A DNA stretch of 64,000 nt from an uncultured Raoultella sp. (GCA_900759445.1 CAAEVH010000010.1:1-64000); one strand, 5' to 3'. Positions 37,848 through 48,712 are shown, counted from the first letter of the stretch. The notes: generated by a model not told the origin, from the letters alone. Translations and numbers: made by a program.

Positions 37848-39533
37848 ATGTCTCATAACAAGTACCGTCAGCAGGATATTCGTGCCCCACGCGGCACCAC
37901 CTTAACGGCCAAAAGCTGGCTGACCGAAGCGCCGCTGCGCATGTTAATGAACAACCTGGATCCCGATGTGGCGGAAAATCCGCATGAGCTGGTGGTATAC
38001 GGCGGGATTGGTCGCGCCGCGCGGGACTGGGAATGTTATGACGCCATCGTCAACGCGCTGACCAAACTGGAGACCGATGAGACCCTGCTGGTCCAGTCCG
38101 GTAAACCGGTTGGCGTTTTCAAAACCCATGATAATGCGCCGCGCGTGCTGATTGCCAACTCCAACCTGGTGCCACATTGGGCTACATGGGAACACTTCAA
38201 CGAGCTGGACGCCAAAGGGCTGGCGATGTATGGCCAGATGACCGCCGGGAGCTGGATCTACATCGGCAGCCAGGGCATCGTGCAGGGGACTTATGAAACC
38301 TTCGTTGAGGCCGGGCGTCAGCATTATCAGGGTAACCTGAGCGGACGCTGGGTGCTGACCGCCGGGCTGGGCGGCATGGGAGGGGCGCAACCGTTAGCCG
38401 CAACGCTGGCAGGTGCTTGCTCGCTGAATATTGAGTGCCAGCAAAGCCGGATCGATTTCCGTCTGCGTACCCGCTACGTGGATGAGCAGGCGACATCGCT
38501 TGACGACGCGCTGGTGCGTATCGAAAAGTACACCCGGGAGGGTAAAGCGGTCTCCATTGCGCTATGCGCTAACGCCGCCGACGTTGTGCCGGAACTGGTG
38601 AAGCGCGGTGTGCGCCCGGATATGGTCACTGACCAGACCAGCGCCCACGATCCGCTGCATGGTTATCTGCCGTCCGGCTGGAGCTGGGAAGCGTATCAGG
38701 CGAAAGCGGTGTCCGATCCGCAGGGCACGGTACAGGCGGCGAAACGCTCAATGGCAACGCACGTCGAGGCAATGCTGGCGTTCAGCAAAATGGGCGTGCC
38801 GACGTTTGATTACGGCAACAACATTCGCCAGATGGCCAAAGAGATGGGCGTGGAAAACGCCTTTGATTTCCCCGGTTTCGTCCCTGCTTATATTCGCCCT
38901 CTGTTCTGCCGCGGCATTGGCCCGTTCCGTTGGGTGGCGCTTTCCGGCGATCCGCAGGATATTTATAAAACGGATGCCAAAGTGAAAGAGATCGTGGCTG
39001 ACGATAAACATCTGCACCACTGGCTGGATATGGCGCGTGAACGGATTAACTTCCAGGGATTACCGGCGCGTATCTGCTGGGTCGGTCTGGAATGGCGTCA
39101 AAAACTGGGGCTGGCATTTAATGAAATGGTGCGCAGCGGTGAAGTATCTGCGCCGATTGTTATTGGCCGTGATCATCTGGATTCCGGCTCCGTCGCCAGC
39201 CCGAACCGCGAAACCGAAGCTATGCGCGACGGTTCTGATGCAGTATCCGACTGGCCGCTGCTGAACGCGCTGCTTAACACCGCCAGCGGTGCAACCTGGG
39301 TGTCACTGCATCACGGTGGCGGGGTAGGAATGGGCTTCTCCCAGCATGCCGGGATGGTGATTGTTTGCGATGGCACTGATGAAGCCGCAGCGCGTATCGC
39401 CCGGGTATTACATAACGATCCGGCTACCGGGGTGATGCGCCACGCCGACGCCGGGTATGACATTGCGGTGGAATGCGCCGTCGAAGAAGGGCTGAATTTG
39501 CCGATGGTCGCGGCGACGCAGGAGAAACGTTGA
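37848..39533 (+). CDS. hutU: Urocanate hydratase
   Basis: 561-residue NAD-dependent enzyme converting urocanate to imidazolonepropionate. NAD motif [15 protein letters not shown] (about 176-190), the urocanase signature with active Cys in FALCSAA-like context [19 protein letters not shown], and C-terminal [16 protein letters not shown]. The ATG at 37848 follows GAGGAG; the 14-codon upstream extension is ignored. It is followed at once by hutH. Confidence 0.96.
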   Translation: MSHNKYRQQDIRAPRGTTLTAKSWLTEAPLRMLMNNLDPDVAENPHELVVYGGIGRAARDWECYDAIVNALTKLETDETLLVQSGKPVGVFKTHDNAPRVLIANSNLVPHWATWEHFNELDAKGLAMYGQMTAGSWIYIGSQGIVQGTYETFVEAGRQHYQGNLSGRWVLTAGLGGMGGAQPLAATLAGACSLNIECQQSRIDFRLRTRYVDEQATSLDDALVRIEKYTREGKAVSIALCANAADVVPELVKRGVRPDMVTDQTSAHDPLHGYLPSGWSWEAYQAKAVSDPQGTVQAAKRSMATHVEAMLAFSKMGVPTFDYGNNIRQMAKEMGVENAFDFPGFVPAYIRPLFCRGIGPFRWVALSGDPQDIYKTDAKVKEIVADDKHLHHWLDMARERINFQGLPARICWVGLEWRQKLGLAFNEMVRSGEVSAPIVIGRDHLDSGSVASPNRETEAMRDGSDAVSDWPLLNALLNTASGATWVSLHHGGGVGMGFSQHAGMVIVCDGTDEAAARIARVLHNDPATGVMRHADAGYDIAVECAVEEGLNLPMVAATQEKR

Positions 39534-39534
39534 T

Positions 39535-41055
39535 ATGAACACCATGACATTAACGCCGGGTCATCTGAGCTTTGCGCAACTACGCGACATCTGGCAGCAG
39601 CCGGTCAAACTGAGCCTGGATGCCGGGGCGATTGATGCTATCAACGCAAGCGTCGCCTGCGTCAATAATATTGTCGCTGAAGGCCGTACGGCGTATGGCA
39701 TTAATACCGGCTTTGGCCTGCTGGCTCAGACCCGTATCGCCACGGAAGATTTGCAGAATTTACAGCGTTCGCTGGTGCTTTCCCATGCGGCAGGCGTTGG
39801 TGAGGCGCTCGATGACGCGATGGTTCGCCTGATTATGGTGCTGAAAATCAACAGCCTGGCGCGGGGTTTTTCGGGTATTCGTCTCAGCGTGATTGAAGCG
39901 CTGATTGCGCTGGTGAATGCCGAGGTGTATCCGCTGATCCCGGCGAAAGGGTCAGTGGGCGCATCGGGCGACCTGGCACCGCTGGCGCATATGTCTCTGA
40001 CGCTGCTGGGCGAAGGTAAAGCGCGCTGGCAGGGGGAATGGCTTCCGGCGACCGAAGCGCTGAAAAAGGCCGGGCTGGAGCCGATTACGCTGGAGGCGAA
40101 AGAAGGGCTGGCGCTGCTCAACGGTACCCAGGCTTCCACAGCCTTTGCGCTGCGCGGGTTAATTGAAGCCCAGGAGCTGTTCGCGTCTGCGACGGTGTGT
40201 GGGGCGCTGACCACCGAAGCCGTATTGGGCTCTCGTCGTCCGTTTGATGCCCGTATTCATGCCGCACGAGGACAGCGTGGGCAGATTGATGCCGCAACGC
40301 TGTACCGCCACGTGTTGACCGACACCAGCGCGCTTTCCCAGTCGCATCATAACTGTGAAAAAGTGCAGGATCCGTATTCTTTGCGCTGTCAGCCGCAGGT
40401 GATGGGGGCGTGCCTGACGCAAATGCGTCAGGTAATGGAGGTCTTACTGGTAGAAGCCAACGCGGTTTCCGACAACCCGCTGGTGTTTGCCGAAGAGGGC
40501 GATGTCATTTCCGGCGGCAACTTCCATGCTGAACCGGTGGCGATGGCGGCAGATAATCTGGCGCTGGCGATTGCGGAAATCGGGGCGTTATCAGAGCGAC
40601 GGATTGCGCTGATGATGGACAAACATATGTCGCAGTTGCCGCCGTTCCTGGTGAAAAACGGCGGGGTGAACTCCGGCTTTATGATTGCTCAGGTAACCGC
40701 GGCCGCGCTGGCGAGCGAGAACAAAGCGCTGGCGCATCCGCACAGCGTGGACAGCTTGCCGACCTCCGCCAACCAGGAAGATCATGTGTCTATGGCACCG
40801 GCAGCGGGCCGCAGGTTGTGGGAGATGGCAGCGAATACGCGCGGCGTGATTGCCGTGGAGTGGCTGGCGGCGTGTCAGGGGATTGACCTGCGTGAAGGGT
40901 TAACCTCAAGCCCGCTGCTGGAGCAGGCGCGCCAGGCTCTGCGCGAGCAGGTTGCCCACTATACGCAGGATCGCTTTTTTGCTCCGGATATTGAGTGCGC
41001 AACCGAACTGTTAGCCCAGGGGACGTTGTTGAAATTGTTGCCTGAATTTCTGTAG
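39535..41055 (+). CDS. hutH: Histidine ammonia-lyase
   Basis: 506-residue lyase deaminating histidine to urocanate. The MIO cofactor arises from Ala143-Ser144-Gly145 ([14 protein letters not shown]). Tyr53-type loop [10 protein letters not shown] and the [14 protein letters not shown] motif are conserved. It starts 1 bp after the hutU stop, so hutUH is one transcript. A REP element follows. Confidence 0.97.
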   Translation: MNTMTLTPGHLSFAQLRDIWQQPVKLSLDAGAIDAINASVACVNNIVAEGRTAYGINTGFGLLAQTRIATEDLQNLQRSLVLSHAAGVGEALDDAMVRLIMVLKINSLARGFSGIRLSVIEALIALVNAEVYPLIPAKGSVGASGDLAPLAHMSLTLLGEGKARWQGEWLPATEALKKAGLEPITLEAKEGLALLNGTQASTAFALRGLIEAQELFASATVCGALTTEAVLGSRRPFDARIHAARGQRGQIDAATLYRHVLTDTSALSQSHHNCEKVQDPYSLRCQPQVMGACLTQMRQVMEVLLVEANAVSDNPLVFAEEGDVISGGNFHAEPVAMAADNLALAIAEIGALSERRIALMMDKHMSQLPPFLVKNGGVNSGFMIAQVTAAALASENKALAHPHSVDSLPTSANQEDHVSMAPAAGRRLWEMAANTRGVIAVEWLAACQGIDLREGLTSSPLLEQARQALREQVAHYTQDRFFAPDIECATELLAQGTLLKLLPEFL

Positions 41056-41068
41056 AGAAGCCTTGTTT

Positions 41069-41102
41069 AGTAGGCCGGATGCGGCGAAGCCGACATCCGG
41101 CA
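41069..41102. repeat. REP element between hutH and ybhB
   Basis: GTAGGCCGGATGCGGCG and CGACATCCGGCAC flank a short loop; one REP between convergent genes, which may serve as a shared transcript end. Confidence 0.85.
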
Positions 41103-41111
41103 CAACACAGC

Positions 41112-41588
41112 TTAACTGAACATCGCCGTAATCGAGGCGCTGGCGAGCGAGTGGAAGTGAACGTTAAAGCCGACCATCGCGCCGCTGGCGTCCTCATCGA
41201 CATCAATACGCTCCACATCTAGCGCGTGAACCGTAAAGATATAGCGATGGGTCTCACCCTTCGGCGGCGCAGCACCGCCATAACCTGCTTTCCCAAAATC
41301 CGTACGGGTCTGAATCACCCCATCCGGCAGCGCAACCAGCCCGGAACCGAAGCCTTGCGTGAGTACGCGGGTATCTGCTGGCAGATTTACCACCACCCAG
41401 TGCCACCAGCCGGAGCCGGTTGGTGCATCAGGATCGTAGCAGGTCACGACAAAGCTTTTGGTCCCAGCGGGCACGTCATCCCATGCCAGATGCGGGGAAA
41501 TATTATCCCCGTCATACCCCATGCCGTTAAAGACGTGGCGATGCGCAAGCTTTTCGCCATCGCGCAGATCGTTACTGATTAGTTTCAT
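41112..41588 (-). CDS. ybhB: PEBP-family protein YbhB
   Basis: 158-residue Raf-kinase-inhibitor/phosphatidylethanolamine-binding-like protein. Family motifs ISPHLAWDDVPAGTKSFVVTCYDPDAP and GWWHWVVVNLPAD line the anion pocket; GKAGYGGAAPPKGETHRYIF is the second signature. The E. coli homologue has a solved structure and no firm physiological role. Cytosolic, monocistronic. In E. coli it lies across attB from ybhC; here hut has been inserted between them. Confidence 0.94.
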   Translation of the reverse strand: MKLISNDLRDGEKLAHRHVFNGMGYDGDNISPHLAWDDVPAGTKSFVVTCYDPDAPTGSGWWHWVVVNLPADTRVLTQGFGSGLVALPDGVIQTRTDFGKAGYGGAAPPKGETHRYIFTVHALDVERIDVDEDASGAMVGFNVHFHSLASASITAMFS

Positions 41589-41666
41589 GCTGACTCCTCT
41601 CGTTAGCCAAAAAGTGTAGCCAGGAACCGTATGTAGCGTGGCGAAATATTCTGGACTGTTTTGCGT

Positions 41667-41849
41667 TCAATCAAGGGTGGCAAATCCGGTTTCGTGCAAA
41701 TCAAGGTATGTGAGAATGTCGGCAATAGTGTTCTTGCTGATAATGTCACGACCAACAGAAGTTAAATCAGCCAGCGCTGCCTTATCCTCTCCGGTGAAGT
41801 AGGGTACTTTATTCGCACTGGTGACCAGTCCAGCCAGTGCGGCATCGAG
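41667..41849 (-). pseudogene. Phage tail-fibre fragment
   Basis: In one frame about 60 codons (LDAALAGLVTSANKVPYFTG, then ALADLTSVGRDIISKNTIADILTYLDL) read like the repeated motif of lambdoid/Mu-like tail-fibre proteins. There is no start and the 5' part is missing; it joins directly to the baseplate-J remnant at about 41850 in another frame. A relic of a lost prophage. Confidence 0.7.
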
Positions 41850-42069
41850 TAAACTCCAGATACTCCTTCTCGGCGGTGTCAGGGAAAATCTGGCGAATAA
41901 TCCAGCCCTGATAGGCGTAGAGATCGTCCGCCACGCCTGATACAGCATTAGCCCGGACGGCGTAGTCGCTGTCGCTGCTGGTGTCGACGTTCTCATCGGG
42001 TAGCGCGTTCTGAATATCGCGTAACTGGCGGTCGGTACTTTCCGCAACGGTCGGGACGGGAAATGTCAT
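41850..42069 (-). pseudogene. Truncated phage baseplate J-like protein
   Basis: From ATG at 42069 the frame reads MTFPVPTVAESTDRQLRDIQ and continues to FPDTAEKEYLE, the N-terminus of Mu gp47/P2 J-like baseplate proteins (normally 300 residues or more). After about 73 codons it is fused out of frame to the tail-fibre fragment and stops at 41809. So a deletion joined two tail genes. Confidence 0.72.
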
Positions 42070-42212
42070 TAAATAATCCTTACTGGGTGCCGGAACGTGT
42101 GCGGGGTGCCGGTGCTGTCGGTTAAACCCACTGCATGAGCGGTTATTGTGTGGTGTTGAGTATTCAGGGAGCGGCTGCGGCACGAAAAATCAAAGGGAAG
42201 CGGAGGAAAGGA

Positions 42213-42234
42213 CCCGGCCATATTGACCGGGTTA
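42213..42234 (-). terminator. Possible terminator after the secreted orphan gene
   Basis: ACCCGG / TCAATATGG / CCGGGT stem on the minus strand, 16 bp past the stop at 42250; the T-run is weak (CCTTTCC). Confidence 0.4.
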
Positions 42235-42249
42235 ATTATCTTACTTAAC

Positions 42250-42675
42250 CTAACGGGCTTTGTCTGCTTTCCATTCCTCATATGTTGCTTCGAGGAACCA
42301 CAAGCAGCGAGCGCCCTTATCAGTGCTTAACAACGCAGGACGTGTCCGCTGATAAAAATCCTCAACGGTTGCTGGAGCTTCAACAGGCACTCCGCAGACA
42401 ATATCAGTCCCGATCATGTGCGGCCATTTTCCCGCGTCAATGACGCTGAGCGCATCAAGAGCGCCGGTTGTATTTGCTGTTAGGGCAGCAGATAAAGCAT
42501 CTTCCAGTTTAATGGCCTGCTTAACATCTGCCGCAGCCGCGAGTTCTGGCGTTTTATTCAGCCACGCTTGATCGCCCGTAGCCACGCCTTTCAGCGCATC
42601 GGGCCAGTTCACTTCGCCAGCTGCTGAAGTGGCCACAATAAACGGAAGTAGTAGCAACAATGCGAGCCGTTTCAT
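42250..42675 (-). CDS. Secreted orphan protein, possible T6SS-type immunity protein
   Basis: 141 residues with a signal peptide (MKRLALLLLLPFIVATSAAG) and a small alpha-helical-looking mature protein with two cysteines (DIVCGVP and ARCLWF), likely a periplasmic disulphide. I recognise no named family. Its ATG overlaps the stop of an Hcp-like fragment (ATGA), so it is translated behind Hcp. Genes at that position behind toxin-bearing Hcp proteins usually encode periplasmic immunity proteins; that role is inferred. It is intact although its partner is broken. Confidence 0.5.
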   Translation of the reverse strand: MKRLALLLLLPFIVATSAAGEVNWPDALKGVATGDQAWLNKTPELAAAADVKQAIKLEDALSAALTANTTGALDALSVIDAGKWPHMIGTDIVCGVPVEAPATVEDFYQRTRPALLSTDKGARCLWFLEATYEEWKADKAR

Positions 42676-42779
42676 CGTACAACCTCAAGCGGGCCGCCCT
42701 CACGTCCATGAACATCGACGGAACCTTTGATATCAGCGCCGCCGTCATCTTTGAGCCATAAATAAGCTGGAATAGCCAT
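42672..42779 (-). pseudogene. N-terminal fragment of an Hcp (T6SS tube) protein
   Basis: A 35-codon frame, MAIPAYLWLKDDGGADIKGS then VDVHGREGGPLEVVR, ends in TGA. The first 30 residues are the conserved start of enterobacterial Hcp proteins of about 160 residues or more. The rest of the tube fold is missing, so a deletion removed the Hcp body and any C-terminal toxin. SD GGAG lies upstream. The stop overlaps the next gene's start. Confidence 0.78.
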
Positions 42780-42925
42780 TTTCTTAAAACTCCACTTAAG
42801 GAAAATCTCATAAAATCCTTTCACTTTAATCACTTACGTGACAAATTCACGCTATCGCTTACTAAATCACCCGTCAATTTTTGCTCAGCATCGACATAAA
42901 ACGATTTGCAATTTCTTTGATGCAA
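42780..42925. other. Gap between the Hcp fragment and the bioA terminator
   Basis: About 145 bp, AT-rich; presumably held the promoter of the hcp fragment. No gene or repeat recognised. Confidence 0.4.
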
Positions 42926-42954
42926 ATAAAAAAAGGCCGGAATAATCCGGCCTT
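42926..42954 (-). terminator. Terminator of bioA
   Basis: AAGGCCGGA / TTAT / TCCGGCCTT stem followed on the minus strand by TTTTT, about 80 bp beyond the bioA stop. Confidence 0.85.
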
Positions 42955-43033
42955 CATGTCTAAATATTGTTACTTCATCAGTCATCGAATAATCCGGGCT
43001 GTTTCACTTTTCCACGTCCGGACCGGGCGCTGA

Positions 43034-44323
43034 TTAATCGCTAAAAAATGTTGCACTGCGCACAGCCTCGTTTACGGCCTGGGTCAGACGACGCAACTGA
43101 TCGGGCTGAATAATGTACGGCGGCATCAGATAGATCAGTTTGCCAAACGGTCGTACCCACACGCCCTGTTCAACAAAGAACTTCTGTAACGCCGCCATAT
43201 TCACCGGATGCGTGGTTTCGATCACGCCGATGGCGCCGAGTACGCGCACGTCGGCTACCCAACTGGAGTCTGCCGCCGGGGCGAGTTCTGTCCGCAGTTG
43301 CGCTTCAATAGTCGCTACCTGTGAGCGCCACTCGCCGGTTTCGAGTAACGACAGGCTGGCGGAGGCGACGGCGCAGGCCAGCGGATTACCCATAAAGGTT
43401 GGACCGTGCATGAAGCATCCGGCTTCACCGTTACTGATGGTTTCCGCGACCTGACGCGTGGTCAGGGTGGCGGAAAGGGTCATCGTTCCGCCGGTTAACG
43501 CTTTGCCGAGGCACAAAATGTCCGGGGTTATGTTGGCGTGTTCACAGGCAAAAAGCTTGCCTGTACGACCAAATCCGGTGGCGATTTCATCGGCAATCAG
43601 CAGGATCCCTTCACGGTCGCACATCTTACGGATGCGTTTTAACCATTCGGGATGATACATGCGCATGCCGCCAGCGCCCTGCACAATCGGCTCAAGGATC
43701 ACCGCCGCAATCTCGTGGCGATGCGCGGCCATCAGGCGGGCAAAAGGCACCATATCCAGTTCGTCCCACTCGCCGTCCATGCGGCTTTGCGGGGCGGGCG
43801 CAAACAGGTTCTCCGGCAGATAACCCTTCCACAGACTGTGCATCGAGTTGTCGGGATCGCAGACCGACATCGCGCCGAAGGTATCGCCGTGATAACCGTT
43901 TCGAAATGTCAGGAAACGCTGACGGGATTCGCCTTTGGCCTGCCAGTATTGCAGCGCCATTTTCATTGCTACTTCTACGGCGACCGAACCTGAATCCGCG
44001 AGAAAAACGCACTCCAGCGCCTCTGGCGTCATCGCCACCAACTGGCGGCACAGCGCAATGGCCGGGGCATGGGTAATGCCGCCAAACATCACATGTGACA
44101 TGGCATCAATCTGCGTTTTCATCGCGGCGTTCAGCTGTGGGTGATTGTAACCGTGGATCGCCGCCCACCAGGACGACATGCCGTCTATCAGCCTCTCACC
44201 GCTGGCTAAAATCAGTTCGCAACCTTCGGCACGCGCCACCGGATAAACCGGTAACGGGGAGGTCATGGAGGTGTAAGGGTGCCAGATATGGCGTTGGTCA
44301 AACGCAAGATCGTCCGTTGTCAT
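43034..44323 (-). CDS. bioA: DAPA aminotransferase BioA
   Basis: 429-residue PLP class III aminotransferase converting KAPA to DAPA with S-adenosylmethionine as amino donor. Motifs [48 protein letters not shown] and the PLP lysine in [10 protein letters not shown] (about 274). ATG at 44323 gives [19 protein letters not shown]. Transcribed divergently from bioBFCD across a shared BirA operator. Confidence 0.97.
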   Translation of the reverse strand: MTTDDLAFDQRHIWHPYTSMTSPLPVYPVARAEGCELILASGERLIDGMSSWWAAIHGYNHPQLNAAMKTQIDAMSHVMFGGITHAPAIALCRQLVAMTPEALECVFLADSGSVAVEVAMKMALQYWQAKGESRQRFLTFRNGYHGDTFGAMSVCDPDNSMHSLWKGYLPENLFAPAPQSRMDGEWDELDMVPFARLMAAHRHEIAAVILEPIVQGAGGMRMYHPEWLKRIRKMCDREGILLIADEIATGFGRTGKLFACEHANITPDILCLGKALTGGTMTLSATLTTRQVAETISNGEAGCFMHGPTFMGNPLACAVASASLSLLETGEWRSQVATIEAQLRTELAPAADSSWVADVRVLGAIGVIETTHPVNMAALQKFFVEQGVWVRPFGKLIYLMPPYIIQPDQLRRLTQAVNEAVRSATFFSD

Positions 44324-44330
44324 AATCGAC

Positions 44331-44364
44331 TTGTAAACCAAATTAAAAAGATTTAGGTTTACGA
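44331..44364. promoter_or_regulatory. BirA operator (bioO)
   Basis: TTGTAAACC-N16-GGTTTACGA, one mismatch to the perfect inverted repeat, lies between bioA and bioB. Biotinyl-AMP-BirA represses both directions here. Confidence 0.92.
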
Positions 44365-44399
44365 GTCTACACCAAACTCATAACGAAACGTATACCAAT

Positions 44400-45440
44400 A
44401 TGGCTCATTCTTCTCGCTGGACAATGTCGCAAGTCACCGAATTATTTGAAAAACCGCTGTTGGATCTGCTGTTTGAAGCGCAGCAGGTTCACCGTCAGCA
44501 CTTTGATCCGCGGCAGGTTCAGGTCAGTACGCTGCTGTCGATTAAGACCGGTGCCTGCCCGGAAGACTGCAAATACTGCCCGCAAAGCTCCCGCTATAAA
44601 ACCGGTCTGGAAACGGAACGTTTGATGGAGGTTGAACAGGTACTGGACTCAGCGCGTAAAGCGAAACAGGCCGGTTCAACGCGGTTTTGCATGGGCGCGG
44701 CGTGGAAGAATCCACACGAACGCGACATGCCTTACCTGGAACAGATGGTTCAGGGCGTCAAAGAACTGGGGCTGGAAGCGTGTATGACGCTGGGTACGCT
44801 GAACGAAAATCAGGCCCAGCGGCTGGCCAATGCGGGTCTGGACTACTACAACCATAACCTCGACACCTCGCCGGAATTCTACGGCAATATCATCACAACC
44901 CGGTCGTACCAGGAGCGCCTGGATACGCTGGATAAAGTGCGTGAGGCGGGCATTAAAGTTTGCTCCGGCGGGATTGTGGGACTGGGGGAAACGGTGACTG
45001 ACCGCGCGGGTCTGTTGCTGCAATTAGCGAATCTGCCAACGCCGCCAGAAAGCGTGCCGATCAACATGCTGGTGAAAGTGAAAGGCACGCCGCTTGCCGA
45101 TAACGACGATGTGGATGCCTTTGATTTTATTCGTACTATCGCCGTGGCGCGGATCATGATGCCGACTTCATATGTCCGTCTTTCAGCCGGACGCGAGCAG
45201 ATGAACGAACAAACCCAGGCGATGTGCTTTATGGCCGGAGCTAACTCGATTTTCTACGGCTGCAAACTGCTGACCACGCCGAATCCGAACGAAGATAAGG
45301 ATTTGCTGCTGTTTCGCAAGTTGGGTCTCAATCCGCAGCAAACGGCGGTGCTGGCGGGTGATAACGAACAGCAGCAACGCCTGGAGCAGGCGCTGCGTAC
45401 CCCGGATACCGACGAATACTACAACGCGGCAACCGTATGA
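44400..45440 (+). CDS. bioB: Biotin synthase
   Basis: 346-residue radical SAM enzyme inserting sulphur into dethiobiotin. The [4Fe-4S] motif is Cys53-x3-Cys57-x2-Cys60 ([12 protein letters not shown]); the auxiliary [2Fe-2S] sulphur-donor cluster uses Cys97 (RFCMGAAW), Cys128, Cys188 (KVCSGGI) and Arg260. Very close to E. coli BioB. The start is 36 bp from the BirA site; the end overlaps bioF by 4 bp. Confidence 0.97.
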   Translation: MAHSSRWTMSQVTELFEKPLLDLLFEAQQVHRQHFDPRQVQVSTLLSIKTGACPEDCKYCPQSSRYKTGLETERLMEVEQVLDSARKAKQAGSTRFCMGAAWKNPHERDMPYLEQMVQGVKELGLEACMTLGTLNENQAQRLANAGLDYYNHNLDTSPEFYGNIITTRSYQERLDTLDKVREAGIKVCSGGIVGLGETVTDRAGLLLQLANLPTPPESVPINMLVKVKGTPLADNDDVDAFDFIRTIAVARIMMPTSYVRLSAGREQMNEQTQAMCFMAGANSIFYGCKLLTTPNPNEDKDLLLFRKLGLNPQQTAVLAGDNEQQQRLEQALRTPDTDEYYNAATV

Positions 45441-46594
45441 CCTGGCAGCAAAAAATAGACGATGCGTTAACGGCGCGTCGTCGTGCTGATGCGTTGCGTC
45501 GGCGCTATGCGGTGACGCAGGGCGCCGGTCGCTGGCTGCAGGCCGACGGTCGCCAGTACCTGAACTTTTCCAGCAACGACTACCTTGGCTTAAGCCACCA
45601 TCCGCATATTATCTGCGCGTGGCAGCAAGGCGCTGAGCGTTTTGGCGTCGGCAGCGGCGGCTCGGGTCATGTCAGCGGTTATTCCGTTGCTCATCAGGCG
45701 CTGGAAGATGAGCTGGCGCAATGGCTCGGCTATTCACGGGCGCTGTTGTTTATCTCCGGTTTTGCCGCTAATCAGGCGGTTATTGCCGCGCTGATGGGCA
45801 AAGAGGACAGGATTGTTGCTGACCGGCTCAGCCATGCCTCACTGCTGGAGGCTGCCAGCCTTAGCCCTGCCGTGCTACGTCGCTTTCCCCATAACGATCC
45901 GCAACATCTGGAACGTCTGCTGACTACCCCCTGTCCGGGGCAACAACTCGTGGTCACTGAAGGGGTGTTCAGCATGGATGGCGATAGCGCACCGCTGGCG
46001 GAAATTCACGCGGTGGCAGAGCAGCAGGGCGCGTGGTTGCTGGTGGATGATGCGCACGGGATTGGCGTCAGCGGTGAGGAAGGGCGCGGTTCGTGCTCCC
46101 GACAGCAGGTGAAACCCGAGCTGTTAGTGGTGACGTTTGGCAAAGGTTTTGGCGTCAGCGGCGCGGCAATCCTGTGCTCAGACAGCGTGGCCGATTATCT
46201 GCTGCAGTTTGCCCGTCATCTGATCTACAGCACCAGTATGCCTCCTGCGCAGGCCCAGGCCTTGCGCGCCGCGCTGGAGGTGATCCGCAGCCGCGAAGGC
46301 GATGAGCGCAGAGAAAAACTGGCGATGCTGATCCAGCGTTTTCGCGCAGGGGTGAATATGCCGGACTTAACGCTGGCGCAGTCAGACAGCGCCATTCAGC
46401 CGCTGATCGTGGGCGACAATCATAAAGCCTTGCAGCTGGCGGAGGCATTGCGTCAACAGGGATGCTGGGTGACGGCTATTCGCCCACCGACGGTGCCGGT
46501 TGGTACGGCCAGGCTGCGGCTTACGCTGACCCAGGCGCATGAAGTCCAGGATATCGATCGCTTACTGGAGGTGCTGCATGGCGCAGGTCAATAA
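45437..46594 (+). CDS. bioF: 8-amino-7-oxononanoate synthase
   Basis: 385-residue PLP alpha-oxoamine synthase condensing pimeloyl-ACP with alanine to [52 protein letters not shown] and the PLP-lysine motif [11 protein letters not shown] (about 236) are all present. It overlaps bioB by 4 bp and bioC by 17 bp. Confidence 0.97.
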   Translation: MTWQQKIDDALTARRRADALRRRYAVTQGAGRWLQADGRQYLNFSSNDYLGLSHHPHIICAWQQGAERFGVGSGGSGHVSGYSVAHQALEDELAQWLGYSRALLFISGFAANQAVIAALMGKEDRIVADRLSHASLLEAASLSPAVLRRFPHNDPQHLERLLTTPCPGQQLVVTEGVFSMDGDSAPLAEIHAVAEQQGAWLLVDDAHGIGVSGEEGRGSCSRQQVKPELLVVTFGKGFGVSGAAILCSDSVADYLLQFARHLIYSTSMPPAQAQALRAALEVIRSREGDERREKLAMLIQRFRAGVNMPDLTLAQSDSAIQPLIVGDNHKALQLAEALRQQGCWVTAIRPPTVPVGTARLRLTLTQAHEVQDIDRLLEVLHGAGQ

Positions 46595-47333
46595 GCAGGC
46601 GATTGCTGCCGCGTTTGGTCGCGCAGCTACTCACTATGAGCAACACGCGGAACTCCAGCGTCAGAGCGCCGATGCGTTACTGGCGCGACTCGATGGTCGG
46701 GCATTCTCTCAGGTTTTAGATGCGGGCTGCGGACCCGGGCGTATGAGCCGTTACTGGCGGGAGCAGGGGAGCGAGGTCTGCGCGCTGGATCTGTCGGCGC
46801 AAATGCTGACTGAAGCGCAGCGTCACGATGTCGCCCACCGCTATTTGCTGGCGGATATTGAAGCCATTCCGCAGGCTGCTGCTACTTTCGACCTGGCCTG
46901 GAGCAATCTGGCCGTACAGTGGTGCAACGATCTGCGCGGCGCGTTACGCGAGCTTTACCGGGTGGTGCGTCCTGGCGGGACGGTGGCGTTTAGTACCCTG
47001 GCGCAGGGGTCAATGCCGGAACTTCGTCAGGCGTGGCGAGCGGTTGATGAGCGGGAGCACGCCAATCGTTTTTTGCCCGTGGAGCAACTGGAAAACGCCC
47101 TGCATGGGTGGGACGTTGAATACCAGTCTCATGCCGTCACGCTGTGGTTTGACGATGCGCTGAGCGCCATGCGCTCGCTGAAGGGCATTGGCGCGACGCA
47201 TTTGCATGATGGCCGCGAGCCGCGCGTCCTCACCCGCTCACAGTTGCGCCAGCTACAGCTAGCCTGGCCCTGCCAACAGGGGAAATATCCGCTGACCTAT
47301 CATCTATTTTTGGGAGTGATTCAACGTGACTAA
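46578..47333 (+). CDS. bioC: Malonyl-ACP O-methyltransferase BioC
   Basis: 251-residue SAM-dependent methyltransferase that caps malonyl-ACP so the fatty-acid pathway can make the pimeloyl chain. Motif I is [15 protein letters not shown], motif [12 protein letters not shown] and motif [21 protein letters not shown]. The start at 46578 ([17 protein letters not shown]) lies inside the bioF end. It overlaps bioD by 8 bp. Confidence 0.96.
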   Translation: MAQVNKQAIAAAFGRAATHYEQHAELQRQSADALLARLDGRAFSQVLDAGCGPGRMSRYWREQGSEVCALDLSAQMLTEAQRHDVAHRYLLADIEAIPQAAATFDLAWSNLAVQWCNDLRGALRELYRVVRPGGTVAFSTLAQGSMPELRQAWRAVDEREHANRFLPVEQLENALHGWDVEYQSHAVTLWFDDALSAMRSLKGIGATHLHDGREPRVLTRSQLRQLQLAWPCQQGKYPLTYHLFLGVIQRD

Positions 47334-48024
47334 CACTTTTTTTGTCACCGGGACGGATACCGAAGTGGGTAAAACTATCGCCAGCTGCGCGTTGCTGCAG
47401 GCGGCGGGGCAGAGGGGATTGCGAACCGTCGGCTATAAGCCAGTGGCGTCGGGCAGTGAAATGACGGTTGAAGGTCTGCGCAATAGCGATGCCCTGGCAT
47501 TACAGCGCAACAGTGTTGTGACGGTGGACTATGCGGCTATCAACCCCTATACCTTCGCGGAACCTACCTCACCGCATATCATCAGCGCGGACGAAGGTCG
47601 CCCCATTCAGGCCTCAGTAATGTCTGCGGGTTTACGCGCGCTGGAACAACAGGCTGACTGGGTGCTGGTGGAAGGTGCCGGCGGGTGGTTTACGCCGCTT
47701 TCGCCAACGCTGAGTTTTGCTGATTGGGTGAAAACAGAGCAACTGCCGGTTATTCTGGTGGTTGGCGTTAAGCTCGGCTGCATCAACCACGCTGTGCTGA
47801 CCGCCCAGGCGGTGCAGCAGGCCGGACTGACGCTTGCCGGATGGGTCGCCAATGATGTGACGCCACCTGGCAAGCGTCATGCTGAATATATGGCAACGCT
47901 CAGGCGTGTGCTTGCGGCTCCGCTGCTGGGGGAAATTCCCTGGCTGGCAGAAGAGCCGGAGCGGGCATCGACAGGACGTTATATCGATCTTAGCGTTTTG
48001 TCTGTGGTGTCACCCAGTCGTTGA
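47326..48024 (+). CDS. bioD: Dethiobiotin synthetase
   Basis: 232-residue ATP-dependent carboxylase closing the ureido ring of dethiobiotin. P-loop [13 protein letters not shown] at residues 8-20, [23 protein letters not shown] and [17 protein letters not shown] are family motifs. It starts with GTG at 47326, overlapping bioC. The 3' end overlaps the convergent ABC ATPase gene by 35 bp. Confidence 0.96.
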   Translation: MTNTFFVTGTDTEVGKTIASCALLQAAGQRGLRTVGYKPVASGSEMTVEGLRNSDALALQRNSVVTVDYAAINPYTFAEPTSPHIISADEGRPIQASVMSAGLRALEQQADWVLVEGAGGWFTPLSPTLSFADWVKTEQLPVILVVGVKLGCINHAVLTAQAVQQAGLTLAGWVANDVTPPGKRHAEYMATLRRVLAAPLLGEIPWLAEEPERASTGRYIDLSVLSVVSPSR

Positions 48025-48712
48025 TTAGCGGGTTGCTGAGCTGTGTGATTTGCCCCTGAGCCACGTTGCGCCCGCGGTGTAACAGGCAGTAGCAGTCAGC
48101 GACCCGACGAATAAACGGCAGGCTCTGCTCCGCGAGCATTATGGCGATGCCGAGCTCCTGGCTTAACCTTACCACCAGGTTCCCCAGCTTGTGGATATAT
48201 GCCTGGCCACTTCCCCGCGTGGGCTCATCGAGGATCAGCAGGCGTGGGCGTGTGACCAGCGCGCTGGCGAGCGCAAGCTGGTGCTGATCATCTTCCGATA
48301 ATGCCGCCCCTTTGGCCTGACGCAGTACGAACAACTGTGGAAACAGGCGGTAAATATCACTGCTGTTCATCGTTTCGCTTTCCTCAACCGCCTGGCGCGC
48401 AATATGCAGATTTTCCTCTACCGTCAATTGCGAAAAAATCCGTCTCTCTTGTGAAACGTAGTTAATGCCCAGCGCGATGCGATTTGCCGCCGGAATGGGA
48501 CTCAGATCGCGCGGCGGCGCGCCAGCCTGATGCCAGAACATGGTGCCGCTTTCGATCGGTAAATTGCCGATAATGCAATTGGTCAGCGTAGTCTTTCCCA
48601 TTCCTGGAAGCCCCAGCACACCGGTACATTTACCGGGCAGCAGGTCGAGATCCACATCCCATAGGGAGTGTTGATTACCGTAATAATGATTCACTGCGCG
48701 AAGACTCAACAT
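47990..48712 (-). CDS. Solitary UrtE/LivF-like ABC ATPase
   Basis: 240-residue ABC ATPase most like UrtE/LivF subunits of urea and branched-chain amino-acid importers (VNHYYGNQHSLWDVDL, GINYVSQERRIFSQLTVEENL). Walker A GLPGMGKTT (34-42) and Walker B LLILDEP (158-164) are intact. The signature, usually LSGGQQQ, reads LSEDDQHQ (138-146), losing both glycines, so ATP-sandwich function is doubtful. No permease or binding protein is adjacent. Start chosen at 48712, which has a strong SD (GGAGG, 5-nt spacing), over the longer frame reaching 49072. Confidence 0.75.
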   Translation of the reverse strand: MLSLRAVNHYYGNQHSLWDVDLDLLPGKCTGVLGLPGMGKTTLTNCIIGNLPIESGTMFWHQAGAPPRDLSPIPAANRIALGINYVSQERRIFSQLTVEENLHIARQAVEESETMNSSDIYRLFPQLFVLRQAKGAALSEDDQHQLALASALVTRPRLLILDEPTRGSGQAYIHKLGNLVVRLSQELGIAIMLAEQSLPFIRRVADCYCLLHRGRNVAQGQITQLSNPLINDWVTPQTKR

